Source: PALSA-270 sp963770915
GTDB lineage: Bacteria; Acidobacteriota; Terriglobia; Terriglobales; Acidobacteriaceae
Direction: 5' to 3'
Length of the DNA stretch: 64,000 nt
Assembly (NCBI GenBank): GCA_963770915.1
Contig: CAVYRG010000001.1
Location: forward strand, 3,410,001 to 3,474,000
Under the pieces are notes generated by a model. The model did no database searches. It had not been told where the DNA came from and saw only the letters and a program-made list of their open reading frames with translations. The position numbers and the translations under genes were made by a program. This document shows, piece after piece, positions 61,011-64,000 of the stretch. Numbering within the stretch: the first letter of the stretch is position 1; the number at the start of each line of letters is the position of its first letter.

Positions 61011-61541
61011 ATGACCACTGAACTAAAAACGAAATCAAGAAACTCAGACCAACCCGCAATTTTCAAGTTGATGGATAACGATCCATTCCTCCAGCGGATG
61101 CGAGAGACTTACGACATTCTCGCCCGCCGTGCCTACGAATTGTTCGAGGGCCGTGGACGACAGGACGGCCACGATTTGGAAGATTGGCTTCGCGCAGAGT
61201 CCGAGTTACTGAACCCAATGCCGGTGGAGATCACCGAAGCCGACGACCAACTGATCGTCCGAGCTGATGTTCCGGGGTTCAGGGACGAGGACATTGAGGT
61301 GCGAGTTGAACCTCATCGTATCCTTATCAGCGGAAAGCGGGAACAGGCGATCCGCGATCAGAAGAAGGGAAAAACTCTTTATAGCGAGAAAAGGTCCAAT
61401 GAAGTCTTCCGGACGCTTGATCTCCCGGAGAAGATAGATCTCGATAACGCGAAAGCCACCCTACAAGACGGAACACTTGAAGTCGTGCTTCCGAAGGCAG
61501 CCCCAAGCAAGCAAGTCCCGACCGCAGCCAAAGCTGCGTAA
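61011..61541 (+). CDS. Hsp20 small heat-shock protein with N-terminal DUF2934
   Basis: 176 residues. Residues about 25-65 (ILARRAYELFEGRGRQDGHD then LEDWLRAE) are a DUF2934 motif. From about residue 70 an alpha-crystallin domain follows (VEITEADDQLIVRADVPGF, DIEVRVEPHRILISGKRE, DNAKATLQDGTLEVVLPKA). Small heat-shock proteins hold unfolded proteins without ATP. The DUF2934 fusion may serve as the oligomer or substrate arm; this is inference. Confidence 0.93.
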   Translation: MTTELKTKSRNSDQPAIFKLMDNDPFLQRMRETYDILARRAYELFEGRGRQDGHDLEDWLRAESELLNPMPVEITEADDQLIVRADVPGFRDEDIEVRVEPHRILISGKREQAIRDQKKGKTLYSEKRSNEVFRTLDLPEKIDLDNAKATLQDGTLEVVLPKAAPSKQVPTAAKAA

Positions 61542-61589
61542 GAGGCAATGCAGTGAGCGTAGGTCCTCAAGGCGGGACCTTGCAAACAG

Positions 61590-61766
61590 ATGAAAACGTT
61601 TGGAAGAGTAGTTTTTGCACTGCTCGTTTCGACCGCATACGCTCCGGAAGAAGTTTCCGGAAAAGAAGCATTGCGCGGGCTTGGTCCTGGACCTTGTGAC
61701 ATTGTCCTGCTCGACCTGAATATGCGGGTTTGGATGGCTCGGTGTATGAGCAGGATCGCTCCCTAG
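61590..61766 (+). pseudogene. Remnant of a response-regulator receiver domain
   Basis: 58 codons from the ATG at 61590. They read FGRVVFALLVSTAYAPEEVS, GKEALRGLGPGPCDIVLLDL and NMRVWMARCM. This aligns with receiver text of the gene at 43370 (MRRVLRASLSAHGYEVVEAES, GEDALKKV, CDFVLLDLNL). The first acidic pair and everything after the phospho-Asp strand are missing or scrambled. It appears to be a decayed third copy of the KdpE-type receiver. Confidence 0.6.
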
Positions 61767-61783
61767 TGATAGGAAGGTGAGAT

Positions 61784-62902
61784 TTGTTTAGGCATACGAT
61801 TCCGATTGGCCGCATTCTTGGGATACCGATCGATTTGGATTTCTCCTGGTTTTTGATCGCCGCTCTAATTACCTGGATGTTGGCGGCTAATTATTATCCG
61901 GCGGAATTTCAGGGTGGGACGAGCGTCGAATATTGGTTGATGGGTGCTGTGACAGCAGTCCTGTTTTTTGCCAGTATCGTTGTGCACGAACTGGCGCATT
62001 CTTGGGTGGCCCTTCGCTATAAAGTGCCGGTGCATCGGATTACCTTGTTCCTGTTTGGTGGCGTCTCGCAGATAGCCGGGGAACCTCCGAGCGCAGCGGC
62101 CGAATTCCTGATTGCGGTTGTTGGGCCGCTCACTAGCTTTGCACTGGCGGCTCTCTTCTTCTTTTTGGAGCCGATGCTAGTAAACATCGCGCCAGCCTTG
62201 GCGATTGCCAAGTATCTCGCGCTCATTAATGGCATCCTGGGACTGTTCAACCTTATTCCAGGATTTCCCCTGGATGGAGGCCGGGTTTTTCGCGCCCTCG
62301 TTTGGGCCGCCAACAAGAACTTCCGCCGCGCTACTCTGATCGCCGCCAGCACCGGCCGCTTCTTCGGATTTCTGTTTATTGTCGTGGGCGTATGGCTAGC
62401 GCTGAAAGGGAACATTATCAACGGATTGTGGATCGCCTTCATCGGCTGGTTCCTTGAGAGCGCAGCCGCCGCGCAAGTCCAGCAGCAAATGGTGCAAGGC
62501 CTCTTGGTTGGTCACACGGTATCCCAGGCGATGGGAAATGCGTGCACTCACGTATCGGCAGACGTCTCGTTGCAAAATCTGATTGATCAGGAAGTTCTGA
62601 CACACGGTAGACAGTGCTTCCTCGTGGACCGAGGAGACCACGTGGTCGGACTGCTGACCCTGCACGACATGAAGGAGATTCCGCGACTCTCATGGGCCAC
62701 GACGACGGCAGCCCAGGCCATGAAACCCGTCGAGAAGCTAAAGAAGATCGATCCCAAAGCAGAACTGTGGACAGCGATGGAAAAGATGGGCCGGGATGGA
62801 ATCAGTGAAATGCCCGTCATGCTGGGAAATAACTTCGTCGGATTGCTTTCGACGGGCGACATCGTCAGATATCTTCACACTCTGCAGCAAGTGGCAACGT
62901 AA
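61784..62902 (+). CDS. Site-2 protease (M50) with CBS domains
   Basis: 372 residues from a TTG with GGAAGGTGAG upstream. Six or so helices carry the zinc site VVHELAHSWVA near residue 66 and the second motif NLIPGFPLDGGRV near residue 162. Two CBS repeats follow after residue 240. The type cleaves membrane substrates such as anti-sigma factors; the CBS pair may sense adenine nucleotides. It belongs to the stress group under promoter copy 5. Confidence 0.93.
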   Translation: MFRHTIPIGRILGIPIDLDFSWFLIAALITWMLAANYYPAEFQGGTSVEYWLMGAVTAVLFFASIVVHELAHSWVALRYKVPVHRITLFLFGGVSQIAGEPPSAAAEFLIAVVGPLTSFALAALFFFLEPMLVNIAPALAIAKYLALINGILGLFNLIPGFPLDGGRVFRALVWAANKNFRRATLIAASTGRFFGFLFIVVGVWLALKGNIINGLWIAFIGWFLESAAAAQVQQQMVQGLLVGHTVSQAMGNACTHVSADVSLQNLIDQEVLTHGRQCFLVDRGDHVVGLLTLHDMKEIPRLSWATTTAAQAMKPVEKLKKIDPKAELWTAMEKMGRDGISEMPVMLGNNFVGLLSTGDIVRYLHTLQQVAT

Positions 62903-63003
62903 GAGAAGGATGGAGGCGGTTCGGGTTTAGCGTGCATTGGAACGCTGGCAAGACCTTGCGGTAACCGGACGAACCGAGTGCTTACTTGAAGGGCCAATGA
63001 GTT

Positions 63004-63696
63004 ATGACCAAAACACTTTTGACAATCTCGCTGATGTTCCTATTGTTGAGCTCAGGCGTGGTCTCGGCTTCAGACCGCGATGATGACCTAAGTCGAATTC
63101 AGAACGCCACGCGTGTCTTCCAGGAAATCATGAGTACCCCCGACAACGGAATCCCCAACGAGATTCTGGAATCGGCGAAATGTATCGCCATTATTCCGGG
63201 AGATAAAAAATTCGCCTTTATCTTTGGCGGCAACTATGGCCGGGGCGTGGCAATTTGCCACACTCCACATGGCTGGAGTGCCCCGGTGTTTGTGGCGGTC
63301 GATGGCGGGAGCGTTGGTTATCAGATCGGCGGATCCTCGACCGACCTGGTGATGATCTTCATGAACGACCACGCGCTGCAAAGCCTGCTCGGCGACAAGT
63401 TCAAGCTGGGGGCCGACGCATCCGTTGCGGCCGGGCCGGTAGGCCGGCATGCGGCCGCCGGTACGGACATCAGAATGAACGCAGAAATCCTGTCTTATTC
63501 ACGCGCTAAAGGCGTCTTTGCCGGAGCCAGTCTGGACGGCGCCGTGGTGCAGGCCGACAAAAGTGGCGATCGCGCCATGTACGGAAAGGATGTCAATCGT
63601 CACGAAATACTGAGTGGCAAAATTTCTGTCCCCGAACCTGCGAGACCTCTCGTGCGCGAAGTTGGCCGATACGTGAAAGAGGCGAAAGCTTCATAA
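63004..63696 (+). CDS. SYLF (Ysc84-like) lipid-binding protein, exported
   Basis: 230 residues. A signal peptide (LLTISLMFLLLSSGVVSAS) precedes the SYLF domain: IPNEILESAKCIAIIPGDKK, GRGVAICH, DLVMIFMNDHALQSLLGDKF and SYSRAKGVFAGASLDGAVVQ. SYLF domains bind phosphoinositides in eukaryotes; bacterial members are exported and of unclear function. It is the last complete gene. Confidence 0.92.
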   Translation: MTKTLLTISLMFLLLSSGVVSASDRDDDLSRIQNATRVFQEIMSTPDNGIPNEILESAKCIAIIPGDKKFAFIFGGNYGRGVAICHTPHGWSAPVFVAVDGGSVGYQIGGSSTDLVMIFMNDHALQSLLGDKFKLGADASVAAGPVGRHAAAGTDIRMNAEILSYSRAKGVFAGASLDGAVVQADKSGDRAMYGKDVNRHEILSGKISVPEPARPLVREVGRYVKEAKAS

Positions 63697-63710
63697 TTTC
63701 TCCGTCGAAT

Positions 63711-63734
63711 ACCGTTGGAACGGTGTTTGTGGTT
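63711..63734 (+). terminator. Weak terminator-like hairpin
   Basis: ACCGT-TGGA-ACGGT (63711-63724) forms a five-bp stem and is followed by the T-rich GTTTGTGGTT, 15 bases after the SYLF stop codon. The stem is short, so this is a weak call. Confidence 0.3.
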
Positions 63735-63932
63735 TAGGTACTCCATGACGCAACTGCGGTTCGATTGAGAAAGGATACGAAGCACTTGAGCTACCAATAG
63801 GCGATGTCCAAGTGCCGGGCCCGTTTTTAATGATTCAAGAACAGAACCACGGATCACTTCTCTGTAGCGAGTGCGAAGTGCGTCTGCACAATCGCACCGA
63901 AAGGGCGCTATCGCGCCTTGTTCATTGCTGAA

Positions 63933-64000
63933 ATGGGCAAACAAGTAGCAGTCGTACTTTACGTCGTGGCGATGGCAGCCGTCATAGTCGGTGTTGATTT
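63933..64000 (+). CDS. Start of a small membrane protein (partial)
   Basis: From the ATG at 63933 the sequence reads MGKQVAVVLYVVAMAAVIVG then VD to the right edge, 22 codons. The first residues form a membrane helix. Short proteins with a near-identical N-terminus (QVVYVLAVVAMVAVIVGVDV) are, from memory, widespread in Acidobacteriota. No clear ribosome site is visible. Confidence 0.45.
   Translation, partial: MGKQVAVVLYVVAMAAVIVGVD

Noticed and set aside
63899..63919. Hairpin AGGGCGC/GCGCCT as a terminator
   Set aside because: The stem has a mismatch and no T-run follows; it also lies just ahead of a likely gene start.

Overview
The window looks like a chromosomal segment of an Acidobacteriota (Terriglobia-type) bacterium. 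The clues are a DUF2934-Hsp20 fusion, a SYLF-domain protein, a short Cys-rich protein and a small membrane protein of types I associate with this phylum, HEAT-repeat and MtrB-like proteins, and moderately high GC content. This placement is inferred from gene content; the window has no rRNA. I saw no tRNA, CRISPR array, transposase or integrase.

Layout. (1) 1-11.9 kb, minus strand: a VirB/Trb-type type IV secretion cluster that runs off the left edge. It holds VirB1-, B9-, B10-, B2-, B3-, B4-, two B5- and a partial B6-like gene, plus extra pilin-like membrane proteins and a MoxR ATPase. (2) 12.4-18.2 kb: a fused trehalose-phosphate synthase/phosphatase, a patch of decayed genes, and an APC-type permease. 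(3) 18.6-32.1 kb: a complete [NiFe] uptake hydrogenase operon. It encodes a small subunit, a cytochrome b fused to a multihaem cytochrome c, a large subunit, a protease, HypC, Dps, HypD, HypE, a Met-rich periplasmic protein, HypF, HypA and HypB. (4) 32.4-36.9 kb: a decahaem cytochrome, an MtrB-like outer-membrane barrel, a small cytochrome c and an HdeD-like protein. (5) 37-39.3 kb, minus strand: a periplasmic protein and a cardiolipin synthase-like enzyme. (6) 39.6-44.3 kb: regulators (a Crp-like factor, a receiver with a Glu phospho-site, a short KdpD-like kinase, a KdpE-like regulator, a receiver-only protein) and a cytochrome c. (7) 44.6-60.3 kb: a long run of sugar-phosphate and glycogen genes (transaldolase, phosphoglucomutase, phosphorylase, GlgX, phosphoketolase) with MtfA, a STAS-like protein and a P-type H+-ATPase. 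(8) 60.6-64 kb: stress genes (Hsp20, site-2 protease, SYLF).

The main discovery is a promoter element present five times, each upstream of one of these units (18498, 32325, 43163, 44398, 60469). It is an 18-bp core, TCTTTATGACTTCYTTAT, with an 11-bp direct repeat of CTTTAT-like half-sites. A -10 box (TAGNAT or TAATCT) always begins exactly 11 bp after it. The five copies join the hydrogenase, the Mtr-like electron conduit, the receiver-only/cytochrome pair, the glycogen-phosphoketolase-H+-ATPase run and the chaperone group into one apparent regulon. The most likely regulator is the KdpD/KdpE-like pair encoded among them. I infer a low-energy or low-oxygen survival programme: H2 oxidation feeding cytochromes, plus glycogen use through phosphoketolase to acetyl-phosphate. 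The physiology is inference; the repeated element and its fixed spacing are visible in the sequence.
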